DNA from: JANXQG01 sp963709175
Lineage (GTDB): Bacteria > Planctomycetota > Planctomycetia > Pirellulales > Thermoguttaceae
DNA: 64,000 bases
Direction of reading: 5' to 3'
NCBI GenBank assembly: GCA_963709175.1
Contig: CAVPVK010000010.1
Coordinates: 62,001-126,000 of the forward strand
How positions within the stretch are numbered: the first letter of the stretch is position 1; each line of letters begins with the position of its first letter. The notes under the pieces are model-generated. The model did not search any database, was not told where the DNA came from, and worked only from the letters and a program-made list of their open reading frames with translations. This document shows, piece after piece, positions 56,854-64,000 of this stretch. The position numbers and the translations under genes are program-made.

Positions 56854-57891
56854 TCAATACCTGTTGCTGCGAATCAGCGTGAGCGAGTCGGCCGACTTGC
56901 CACCCGGCGTCAAGGAGCTGGCGCCATAAAACCCGTGCTTGCAAAAACATTCCACTGAGTCTACGGCGATTCGAGGGAGCACGACGCTCAGCCAATAGAG
57001 CTTCAGATGATCGAATGCGTATTGTACGATTTCCCGCACCAATTCCCCGCTCAGTAGCTCGCGATCATTCCGAAGCGGATCGACGATCGCCAGTTCCACG
57101 GCTGCACGCAACTTTTCTCCGCCAATTTCCGGATACACTCCCAGGAAGGCAAGTGAGCCTCGGCTTTGGGGGTCGTTGTCGGCCTCGGCAGCATCGACGT
57201 TGGCCAATTCCGCGTAGCCGACCATTTGCTCCATTTCTCCGCAGACGAGCTTGAAGCAAAGGCGATTGGCGGATTCGTCGGCGGCCAGGCTCAAATGGGC
57301 GGCCAATTGGCCGTGGTCGAGGGGGTAGCGAAACTCACCCTGCGACCAGATCGCGAAGAGTTGCGGATGGTGGACCCAGGCGATCAAGGTATCGAAATCC
57401 CCAGCGGTGAAGGGCTGCAAGGCAAAAGTCAGCCGCTCGCGCTTCCGACGATGCAAGCCCTCCTGTACGAAGAATACGCCGGCCATCACGCAGCCGGCCA
57501 GGTACCCGAAAAGAACACCGCCAGGCACGGAAAGTACCAGGCCAAAAAAGAAAATCAAGAAGACCGTTTCCGGTCCGTCTTTTTGCAGCCAGCGGGGCAT
57601 GACCAAGAGCATCAGTACGAGGATTTCCAGGGGGAATACCACGCCCCCAGCCACGAAGGATGCCTTGCGGGGCTGCTTGCCGCGAAACAGCACGATCTGG
57701 GCCAGGGTCACGGCGAGGAAGAGCACGGCCACGATGACGAACACCTCGGGCCGTGCATCGAACGTTCGCATGGCGGCGAAGAGTATGGCAAAGACGGTCA
57801 TCAGAACCAGCAACACGCCGGCACCGAATCGGCGGGGCACGGAGGCCACGTCGCAGGCCGGGCATTCGAGAGGTTCGAGGGCGGAATACAT
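56854..57891 (-). CDS. GNAT acetyltransferase with an N-terminal four-helix membrane domain
   Basis: 345 residues. The N-terminal 20 residues have CPAC. Four hydrophobic segments lie at about 23-42 (FGAGVLLVLMTVFAILFAAM), 49-68, 83-98 and 108-142. The C-terminal domain (about 155-340) has GNAT features: LQPFTAGDFDTLIAWVHHPQ, GYAELANVDAAEADND, SRGSLAFLGVYPEIGGEKL, AFDHLKLYWLSVVLPRIAVDS and CFCKHGFYGASSLTP. The acetyl-CoA loop appears atypical. A membrane-fused GNAT with a cytoplasmic catalytic domain is unusual. The frame is intact. Confidence 0.7.
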   Translation of the reverse strand: MYSALEPLECPACDVASVPRRFGAGVLLVLMTVFAILFAAMRTFDARPEVFVIVAVLFLAVTLAQIVLFRGKQPRKASFVAGGVVFPLEILVLMLLVMPRWLQKDGPETVFLIFFFGLVLSVPGGVLFGYLAGCVMAGVFFVQEGLHRRKRERLTFALQPFTAGDFDTLIAWVHHPQLFAIWSQGEFRYPLDHGQLAAHLSLAADESANRLCFKLVCGEMEQMVGYAELANVDAAEADNDPQSRGSLAFLGVYPEIGGEKLRAAVELAIVDPLRNDRELLSGELVREIVQYAFDHLKLYWLSVVLPRIAVDSVECFCKHGFYGASSLTPGGKSADSLTLIRSNRY

Positions 57892-57952
57892 CGCTGTAAT
57901 CTACATCGGGCGATGCCCTCTGGCAACGTAACGGCGCAGCGCTGGCAGGCAG

Positions 57953-58010
57953 AGTTGAGATTTGAAATAGGAACTTGAGATTTGAGATATTGGAGTTTGG
58001 AAATCTGGGA
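57953..58010. repeat. A/T-rich TTGAGATTTGAGAT micro-repeat
   Basis: AGTTGAGATTTGAAATAGG and then AACTTGAGATTTGAGATATTG are imperfect tandem copies of a 12-14-base unit, the same family (reverse orientation) as 24,262-24,305. It lies just past the photolyase stop. Confidence 0.6.
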
Positions 58011-59516
58011 CTACGGCTCTTGCGTCCCGTAGCGCGCCATGTACTCTTTCACGCGGACCTTTCGCGCCGTGTTTTGAGAACTCATGTAGCGGACGAAGCC
58101 GAAAATCGGCCGCTCCGGACCCCACGGGCGATCGTAACGACCGAGGATCCAAAAGATGCCCGAATAGGAATTTGGATCCTGTCCGTCCAAGGCGAAGCGG
58201 TTGTTCAATTCGATCATCAGATCGAGGGCATCTTTCGGGCCGGCCGTCCACTCGACAATCTTTTTTCCCCATAACATCCGCAGATAATTGTGGATCCGCC
58301 CGTCGGTGAGCAGTTGCCGTTGTGCGGCGTTCCACAATCGATCGCCGGTCCGCGCAGCGGCGAACGCCTCTCGCGAATAAACGTAGGGGCGAGGGTCCGA
58401 CGCATGTTTCGCCAGTGTCGTTTTGGCCCAGTCGGGCAGCGATTCGTACTGGTTGTAGTTCGCCGTGTGGAGGCAAGCGTTGAAGCCCAGTTCCCGCCAT
58501 GTGACGACCTGATCCAGGAACGCCTCGGCCGATTTGCTCATTCCCCACCACCCTTCCCGCGAGCCCGTCGCCTTATCGGCCAGTCGGTCGGGCGACCAAC
58601 CTGCCTGTCGGACCATGCGATGAAAGATCTCGTGCACGGAAATATGGCCGTAATGGAGATATGGCGCCAGCCCGCTGGTTGCCTCCGAATCAGGCGCGTT
58701 CCTTGCTTCGGCGTAAGAAGCCAGTTGGCTCGCCAGGAAGACTTTCAACCGAGCGGCGGCGACCGGCTCGCCTCCCACGATCCCCACGGGTGCGACACCG
58801 TGGTCGATGGGCAGGCGGGCCAGCGCGGCCGACTCGCCGGCGAGCAAGCCCGGCGAGGCGGCAGGCCAGCGTTTGCTAATCGAGTCGGGCAGCGATTCCA
58901 AGCGGGAAAGCCTGGCCGCCGCCAGTGGGTCGGCCCGGGGCGCGTCGAGCAAATGCTCCCGTAAGTTTCGCTGCAGGAAGCGACGGAAGTCGTGCGCCCT
59001 GACAAATGCCCGCTCGGCCACGCGCATCGGCAGCAGACCGTTGCCATCGATCGCCTCGAGCCGCACCGAGGTCAGATTTTCCACAGCGGCGGCCGCGGGC
59101 AGGGCGATGGGATAATCGTCAGTCACCACCACGCACGCCCGCTCGCCGATTGCCACAGCAAGCTTGCGGCAGTCGCCCGGAAGTTTCTCCACATAGGGAT
59201 GGTACAGCACTGCCGTCCCGGAAAGCCGCCGACAATTGTCGGACATGCCTTGCAGCACGAAGCGATGGCTGCGATCGGTGTCCCAGGTTCCACCGCAGGC
59301 AAGCGACTCGACGACCAGCAACGGCCGTCTCAATTGCCTGGCCCAGCCGATGGCCCGTTGGAACGCGAAGTTCCAGCGGGTTCGCCGGGCTGCGGTCATC
59401 CAGTAGACGACGAAGTCGCGATCCCGGTTTGGTGGCAAGTCACAAACCAGGCGGAGACGCAGCGCGGGAATGCCGCCGATCTCGGTAGTATCTTCCGCGC
59501 GGGTTATGCGTGCCAT
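58011..59516 (-). CDS. phrB: Class II CPD photolyase (deoxyribodipyrimidine photolyase)
   Basis: 501 residues from ATG 59516 (MARITRAEDTTE); the upstream in-frame ATG at 59561 is also possible. It uses FADH- and light to split cyclobutane pyrimidine dimers. N-terminal antenna-type domain: FVVYWMTAARRTRWNFAFQ, RPLLVVESL. The FAD domain has the class II pattern: FLDQVVTWRELGFNACLHT, NYNQYESLPDWAKTTLAKHA, DRLWNAAQRQLLTDGRIHNY, LRMLWGKKIVEWTAGPKDAL, LNNRFALDGQDPNSYSGIFW and PIFGFVRYM. The W-x3-E-x2-F and N-x2-R-x2-W-like positions are present. The frame is intact. Its presence suggests a light-exposed habitat. Confidence 0.9.
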   Translation of the reverse strand: MARITRAEDTTEIGGIPALRLRLVCDLPPNRDRDFVVYWMTAARRTRWNFAFQRAIGWARQLRRPLLVVESLACGGTWDTDRSHRFVLQGMSDNCRRLSGTAVLYHPYVEKLPGDCRKLAVAIGERACVVVTDDYPIALPAAAAVENLTSVRLEAIDGNGLLPMRVAERAFVRAHDFRRFLQRNLREHLLDAPRADPLAAARLSRLESLPDSISKRWPAASPGLLAGESAALARLPIDHGVAPVGIVGGEPVAAARLKVFLASQLASYAEARNAPDSEATSGLAPYLHYGHISVHEIFHRMVRQAGWSPDRLADKATGSREGWWGMSKSAEAFLDQVVTWRELGFNACLHTANYNQYESLPDWAKTTLAKHASDPRPYVYSREAFAAARTGDRLWNAAQRQLLTDGRIHNYLRMLWGKKIVEWTAGPKDALDLMIELNNRFALDGQDPNSYSGIFWILGRYDRPWGPERPIFGFVRYMSSQNTARKVRVKEYMARYGTQEP

Positions 59517-59632
59517 CTTGCTATCTCGCAAAATGACCCATCTTATGTTGGGCGGCTGCAATTATCAATCGGTCAGGCACTTTTGGTGGGGCCACGTGAC
59601 AGCAACGCCATGGGGTGACTGTTGAAAATGGG

Positions 59633-61157
59633 CTAGCGCCGCCTCTCGTCCAGTTGGTGCACCCGGGAAAACAGATCGCCCAGCAACGCTTCGTAGTTTT
59701 TCCAGCGTCCTACGGAAGTCTTGTAAAGCGGACGCCGGACTTGGATCGCGCTGGCGGTCTGCACAGGCCGTTGCGTCTCATGAAAACGCAGGCATCCCGC
59801 TTCCCATTCCAGCCCGCACCACTTGACGATACGGCGGGCAACGCCTTCCATATCTTCTACCGTCTCCTCGTAGTCCACATCAAGGAAAGGCGACGGCAGG
59901 ACGTTCCGCCAATGGGCCATCACACGGGAATAGTCCCTGAAGTGCGATACGACGCAGTCCTGGTCGCAGGACCAGGCGGCCCGTGCGAAGTCCGTCATCC
60001 AACAGGAGAGGGCCACGTCGCGGAGGTCGCGGCGGCAATGAATTAGCCGCGCCCGCGGAAAGAGCACGCTGATCAGGCCCAGGTAATGGTAGTTGTCGGG
60101 CCGCTTATCCACGATGCGCAGGGCCCGCCGGTCCAAGGCCCGCAAGCGATCGAGATGCCGCTGAGCAAGATGGCGGGCCGTCTCCCGGTCGAGGCCGTGC
60201 AAACATTCCAGGGGCGTGCCGCTGCGGCGCATGGCCAGGGGCAGCAGCGCGAACATCTCGCGACAATAGGGCAACTCGCCCGCCGCGAAGACCTGCGAAT
60301 GGCTTGCCAGAATCTGCTCTAACAGGGTGGTGCCAGAACGTGGCAAGCCGAAAATGAAAACGGGCAGCTCGGTATCCAGACCAAAGCCGCTCATCCGCGC
60401 AAACGACTGCGGTGTCGATGCGGCAATCAAGGCCTCGACGAACTCTCCGTGGCCGGCCGGCTGATATTCCTGCTTCCGCGCGCAACTGGGCGGCGCGAAG
60501 GGCATTCGCCGCTCGCAGGTGTTCGGCAGCCTCGTCATAATTGCCTGCCGCATCGAGTATCCGAGCCAGGCCATATTCCACGGCAATGCGGCCGTCGCCG
60601 CCGAAATCCGCTTCCGAGAGCAATTGCCGCATCGCGATCAAGTCGCCCTCGGGCAGCCGATTGCCCAGGTAGAAGGCGAGTTCGCCCAAGGCCTTGCCGA
60701 GCAGCTCAAGCCCAGCCACGGAACGTGAACCGGTCCCGCGCAGGCGTTCGGAGCAGGCGATCGCCTCTCGATGGCATTCGATCGCCTCGTCCTGGTTCCC
60801 CTGCTCGCTCAAGGCATTGCCTAGGAAGTAGTGGGCCTCGGCATACTCCGGCTTCAGCTCCAGTGCCCGGCGGTAGCAGGCGACCGCCTCGTCCAGCTTC
60901 CCTTGCTCTTTCAAGGCAGTGCCCAGGTTGGCATGGGCCTCAGCCCAGTCGGGCTTCACCGCCAGGGCGCGACGGATGCACCCTGCGGCAGCTTGCGGAT
61001 TGCCGGCCTCGCCGTAGACCACGCCCAGCAGAAGCCACGCGCCGGGCTGGTCCGGCGCGACCGAGAGAATCTGCCGGCAGACCTGCTCGGCCGCTTGCAA
61101 CCGGCCGGCTTGATGGTGCTGGCTCGCAGTCGCTAGCGCTTCGCCTATCGATGTCAT
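59633..61157 (-). CDS. TPR-domain sulfotransferase (one frameshift)
   Basis: About 508 residues from ATG 61157. Residues 1-140 are TPR units (GAWLLLGVVYGEAGNPQAAA, WAEAHANLGTALKEQGKLDE, YAEAHYFLGNALSEQGNQDE). After the break near 60,480 comes the sulfotransferase domain: the PAPS 5'-phosphosulfate loop FIFGLPRSGTTLLEQILASH, the 3'-phosphate region RLIHCRRDLRDVALSCWMTD with Arg/Ser, and WHQ-like YDEETVEDMEGVARRIVKWC. It probably sulfates a protein or glycan, using PAPS. It would be a partner for the sulfatase upstream only in a loose sense. Confidence 0.85.
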
Positions 61158-61206
61158 GACACCAGTCGGGCAATTTGGCGCCCGCCCTTCCGAAGCTATC
61201 GCCCAC

Positions 61207-62181
61207 CTATCGGCAGACCTCGAACAACCAGCAATCGTCCCGTTCGCTCTCGACCTTGTAATGGCCCGGCAGGCGGCCCCTCTCGGTGAAAGCCATCGCG
61301 GAAAACCGGCTGCGCTTGGCCTCGTCCGCAGCCAGCGCGTACACGATCTCGACACCCAGGTCGCCGCGGCAAGCGAGGCACGCGTCAACGAGCCGCTGCC
61401 CCGTGTCGGCAAAGGCCGCATGCGTGTACCAGTCGATTGCCGCAAGGTGCGATTGATGAGCGAAACCGCTCCGTACCAGGCTTGCGATGCCGACGATCGT
61501 CTGGTCGTTCTCCGCCACCCAGCATACGGCTTGCCCGTTCTGAATTCGTTGCAGCAACGCAATGAATGTCCATTCGCTCTCCAAGCCGGTGCCGATCCCT
61601 TGAGCCCAATCCTTCAGGCGAGTCTGGTATTCCCAGTTGTATAGCAGGCAGTACATGGCAACGTCGCCGGCCGTAAGCCGGCGGACACGGGTCGGCGAGG
61701 GGGAGAACAATTCGGCCGCGACGGACTGCGGTCCGGCCAGGTGCCACATTGCCCAATCCCTTTGGTGCAGCGCCGGCTTCGAGTAAAGCTCCGCGAATCC
61801 GAGCCGCCCATAGAACGGCAGCGTCTTGGGCGACGACGTGAACAGCAGCAGTACTGCGCCGCGGGAGGCGATAAAATCGGCCATTGCGAACTTCATCAAG
61901 CTCCCGGCGACGCCCTGGCGGCGAGCTTCGGGGCGCGTGTACACGTGACCGAGCAGGCCGATGCGAGGCTGGGCGGTCGGCGCCGTGTACCACACGTGGC
62001 CTATCAGTTCCTTGCTGGATCGGGCGACAAAGAAGCGATCGACGCTCTCCAGGCACGTACGTTCCGCGCGGCGGCGGATGTCGTCGATCCATGGGCAGCC
62101 CTTGTGGCTGAGGAGGGCCAGCAGCTCGCCGGCTTCGAATGGCGGCTGCAGCCGCTCGATGGCGAATTCACTCAATGACAT
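61207..62181 (-). CDS. Tandem GNAT N-acetyltransferase
   Basis: 324 residues from ATG 62181. The first GNAT module has VARSSKELIGHVWYTAP, GLLGHVYTRPEARRQGVAGSLM (acetyl-CoA loop R-R-x-G-V-A) and LPFYGRLGFAEL. A second weaker module is seen after VRRLTAGDVAMYCLLYNW: VCWVAENDQTIVGIASLVRSG, YTHAAFADTGQRLVDACL and VYALAADEAKRSRFSAMAF. It is a double-GNAT; only the first copy has a full acetyl-CoA loop. The acceptor is unknown. The in-frame codons upstream (to 62,352) look non-coding. The frame is intact. Confidence 0.8.
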   Translation of the reverse strand: MSLSEFAIERLQPPFEAGELLALLSHKGCPWIDDIRRRAERTCLESVDRFFVARSSKELIGHVWYTAPTAQPRIGLLGHVYTRPEARRQGVAGSLMKFAMADFIASRGAVLLLFTSSPKTLPFYGRLGFAELYSKPALHQRDWAMWHLAGPQSVAAELFSPSPTRVRRLTAGDVAMYCLLYNWEYQTRLKDWAQGIGTGLESEWTFIALLQRIQNGQAVCWVAENDQTIVGIASLVRSGFAHQSHLAAIDWYTHAAFADTGQRLVDACLACRGDLGVEIVYALAADEAKRSRFSAMAFTERGRLPGHYKVESERDDCWLFEVCR

Positions 62182-62621
62182 GCACGATGTCCCTTTTCGC
62201 CGCGACTTGCCGCGGACGCTGGTAGTGCTTGCGAACGGTAAGAAATCGGCAGGATGAACCACATTTGGCGTTTCACGCTCGGCGCCTCGTTGTTTTTTCC
62301 TCCCGACTGATTCTAACCTTGCACCACCGGGGAAAGCAATGCGGAGCGGCACCGACGCGCGAGCGGGCGCCCCACCGCTGCCGGCAGAAACTGCGGCGAG
62401 CCCCCTCCGCGGCGTTCCCCCGCACCAGCCGAAGCATCAGACCACACGCTTGACGCACCTGGCTTGCACGGTGCTTGGCAGCCGCTCTGCCGGAGGTAAA
62501 ATGGCTGGAGACGAGCGCCTGCCGGCGGCGGGATCAGTCGAGATCGCACGTGGCCATAGCCGCAAAGAACCGCGCGGAGGCGCCGGAGCAATACTGCAAG
62601 GGCCCAAGCTGAAGGCAACTT
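62182..62621. other. Divergent intergenic region, GNAT / MetE-like
   Basis: 440 bases between divergent starts. No gene seen. On the plus side there is a promoter candidate (62,475-62,502), listed separately. Confidence 0.4.
62475..62502 (+). promoter_or_regulatory. Possible promoter of the MetE-like gene
   Basis: TTGGCA (62475-62480) and TAAAAT (62497-62502) are spaced 16 bases, 120 bases before the ATG at 62622. Confidence 0.4.
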
Positions 62622-63740
62622 ATGAAGTCCTCGTCACTTCCCCCCCTCTACACTCATCCCATCGGCAGCTTGCCGCGCCCCCGCGTCGTCTTGGACCTGT
62701 TGGCCGAACGGCAAGCCAGGCGGATTTCCGCCGCCGACTTCGATCGACGCATGGACGACCTCGTGTTATTCGCCATCCGCTCGCAGGAACAAGCCGGCAT
62801 GGATGTAGTCAGCGATGGCGAGTGGCGGCGGATGCATTACCTGAACGAGTACCTCCTGCGCATCGGCGGCTTCGCCCAGGTGCGTCCCTTTCAGCACCAC
62901 GGCGTCGAGAGCATGACGTGGGTCTGCAACGCGCCGATCCAATCGCGCGAGCCGGTCTTCGTCCGCGACGCAGCGTTTCTCGCCAGGCACGCGCACCGCG
63001 CCACGAAGTTTGCCTTGCCGAGCCCCTTTCTCATCGCGATGCGGCTCTGGGATAGGAAATACTCCGGCGAGTTCTATCCGACGCTCGAAGACTTGATGAA
63101 CGCATTGGCCGACGTACTGGCGGCCGAGGCCCGGGCGATTGCCGACGCGGGCGTGACCATCATCCAGATTGACGATCCCGCGCTGACGTACTATTGCGAC
63201 GCAGAATTTGTCAAGGGACTGGGACACGACAGCCGCATCGATATGTCCAAGGGCATTTCCGAGCGCGTGCCAGCCGCGGTGTCCGCCATCAATCGCATCG
63301 CCGCAGGCTTGCGCGTGGAAGTGCATCTTCATTGTTGCCATTCCGTCTTCAAACGCAGCAGCGACGTGAAAGGTTCCTACCAACCGATCCTTGCCTACTT
63401 CGATAAGCTCCAAGTGGATCGCGTCAACTTGGAGTTTGCCTATCGCGATACGGGGGAAGCCGCCGACCTGGCATGCATACCGGCGAATCTGCTGGCCGGC
63501 ATCGGCATTCTCGACGTGCGCGGTGAAAGTCTGCAGAGCGTTGCGGACATCGTGAAGATCGGTGAGACGTGCCTGCAGCACATCGATCCGGAACGTGCGG
63601 CGTTCAATCCCGACTGCGGGTTCGCGCCCGACAGCGGCGAACCGCCCACGATTGACGAGGCCTACATCAAGCTCCGCAATCTCTGTGAAGCCGTCCGCAT
63701 CCTGCGGGGCTCGCCGCGGCTTTCCGGCGGGGTGCGGTAG
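62622..63740 (+). CDS. MetE-like cobalamin-independent methionine synthase C-terminal domain protein
   Basis: 372 residues, a single UROD/MetE-like barrel. It has the entry motif THPIGSLPRPRVVLD, then GMDVVSDGEWRRMHYLNEYL, FALPSPFLIAMRLWD, AGVTIIQIDDPALTYYCDAE, VEVHLHCCHSVFKRSSD (zinc ligands His and Cys), FAYRDTGEAADLACIP, LLAGIGILDVRGESLQSV and FNPDCGFAPDSGEP (the second zinc Cys). It is half the size of full MetE, lacks the N-terminal barrel, and is probably a methyltransferase using some other methyl donor. The frame is intact. Confidence 0.85.
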   Translation: MKSSSLPPLYTHPIGSLPRPRVVLDLLAERQARRISAADFDRRMDDLVLFAIRSQEQAGMDVVSDGEWRRMHYLNEYLLRIGGFAQVRPFQHHGVESMTWVCNAPIQSREPVFVRDAAFLARHAHRATKFALPSPFLIAMRLWDRKYSGEFYPTLEDLMNALADVLAAEARAIADAGVTIIQIDDPALTYYCDAEFVKGLGHDSRIDMSKGISERVPAAVSAINRIAAGLRVEVHLHCCHSVFKRSSDVKGSYQPILAYFDKLQVDRVNLEFAYRDTGEAADLACIPANLLAGIGILDVRGESLQSVADIVKIGETCLQHIDPERAAFNPDCGFAPDSGEPPTIDEAYIKLRNLCEAVRILRGSPRLSGGVR

Positions 63741-63795
63741 CGCTGGGGGTCACGGCCGCCCCAACGCCGCCGGGGCCACGGTATCCATAGTCGCC

Positions 63796-63900
63796 GCGCC
63801 GGCGATCGTCGTCGTCGCGGAAAATCGCGCGTCGCTCGTTGCGCCGGCACATCACATGGCATAGTCCCCCGGCCAATTCGATTCTTAACGATCGTGCCAT
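63796..63900 (-). pseudogene. 5' remnant of a REP-associated tyrosine transposase (RAYT/TnpA)
   Basis: From the ATG at 63900 the peptide reads MARSLRIELAGGLCHVMCRR and then NERRAIFRDDDDRRR, the N-terminus of RAYT Y1-type transposases (usual MARPLRIExAGAxYHVTxRG...). The expected tyrosine-catalytic core is missing: the frame runs on into the 3' flank of the MetE-like gene within 35 codons. So only a fragment of about 105 bases remains. GLCHV has Cys where Tyr is usual. Confidence 0.65.
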
Positions 63901-64000
63901 GGCCGCAAAACACCAACTTCCACGCGGCAAGTCAATCCATAAATGTCTAACGTAGGTGTGACCCCAGTACCTCCCCCGTCGCAGCCACGGCCCACACGAC
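63901..64000. other. Right edge, no gene seen
   Basis: The last 100 bases show no ORF that can be supported. Confidence 0.4.

Overview
The window is GC-rich bacterial DNA, most consistent with the phylum Planctomycetota (Pirellulales-like). The support is an LEPR-XLL secreted giant protein, an ECF sigma factor coupled to a serine/threonine kinase with a WD40-type C-terminus, a lipoprotein sulfatase, a hydrazine-synthase-alpha-like dihaem protein, a glycine-rich planctomycete surface protein, and a dispersed inverted repeat whose two readings give the peptides NPKRQRG and LTRSASEG, familiar from spurious planctomycete ORFs. I recognise no tRNA, rRNA or CRISPR array.

Layout. 0-6.5 kb is a plus-strand signalling operon: cheC, cheD, cheY, cheX, a large hybrid histidine kinase and a stand-alone receiver. 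6.8-13.9 kb carries a DUF4239 membrane protein, an arylsulfatase lipoprotein, a SnoaL-like exported protein, a glycine-rich exported protein and an HdeD-like membrane protein. 13.9-24.1 kb is one minus-strand gene of about 10 kb for an IPT/TIG-repeat adhesin-like protein. 24.3-28.5 kb holds the kinase/ECF sigma pair. 28.7-36.7 kb (minus) has ribokinase, a secreted beta-helix protein, a dihydroorotate-dehydrogenase-like gene and pyruvate:ferredoxin oxidoreductase (nifJ). 37-42 kb has a methyltransferase and the HzsA-like cytochrome. 42.5-49.7 kb looks like carbohydrate use: a GH42-like glycosidase, deoC, a Tat-exported aldo/keto-reductase-like protein and a GMC oxidoreductase with its subunit 3. 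49.7-52.2 kb has a zinc-ribbon protein and a tightly overlapping minus-strand trio: membrane protein, B12-binding radical SAM enzyme, membrane protein. 52.4-63.7 kb has a BNR/CBM9-like secreted protein, a BI-1 family protein with a coupled small unknown, a membrane-anchored GNAT, a class II photolyase, a TPR-sulfotransferase, a double-GNAT and a MetE-like enzyme. A remnant of a REP-associated transposase closes the window.

Two sequence-level properties need stating. First, many otherwise complete genes are broken by one-base frameshifts that restore full-length proteins when patched (cheC, cheD, the histidine kinase, sulfatase, kinase, nifJ, the GH42-like gene, the GMC gene, the radical SAM gene and others). 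I read these as consensus indels of the assembly, not as pseudogenes, and give spans from first start to last stop. Second, about 14,595-15,765, inside the IPT gene, is almost devoid of the dinucleotide CC on the plus strand while GG stays common. The encoded repeat therefore has essentially no glycine and the reading frame collapses. This is the strangest signal in the window. It is either a strand-biased consensus artefact or a real strand-asymmetric mutational scar.

Functions are inferred from motifs and remembered family features. No database search was run.
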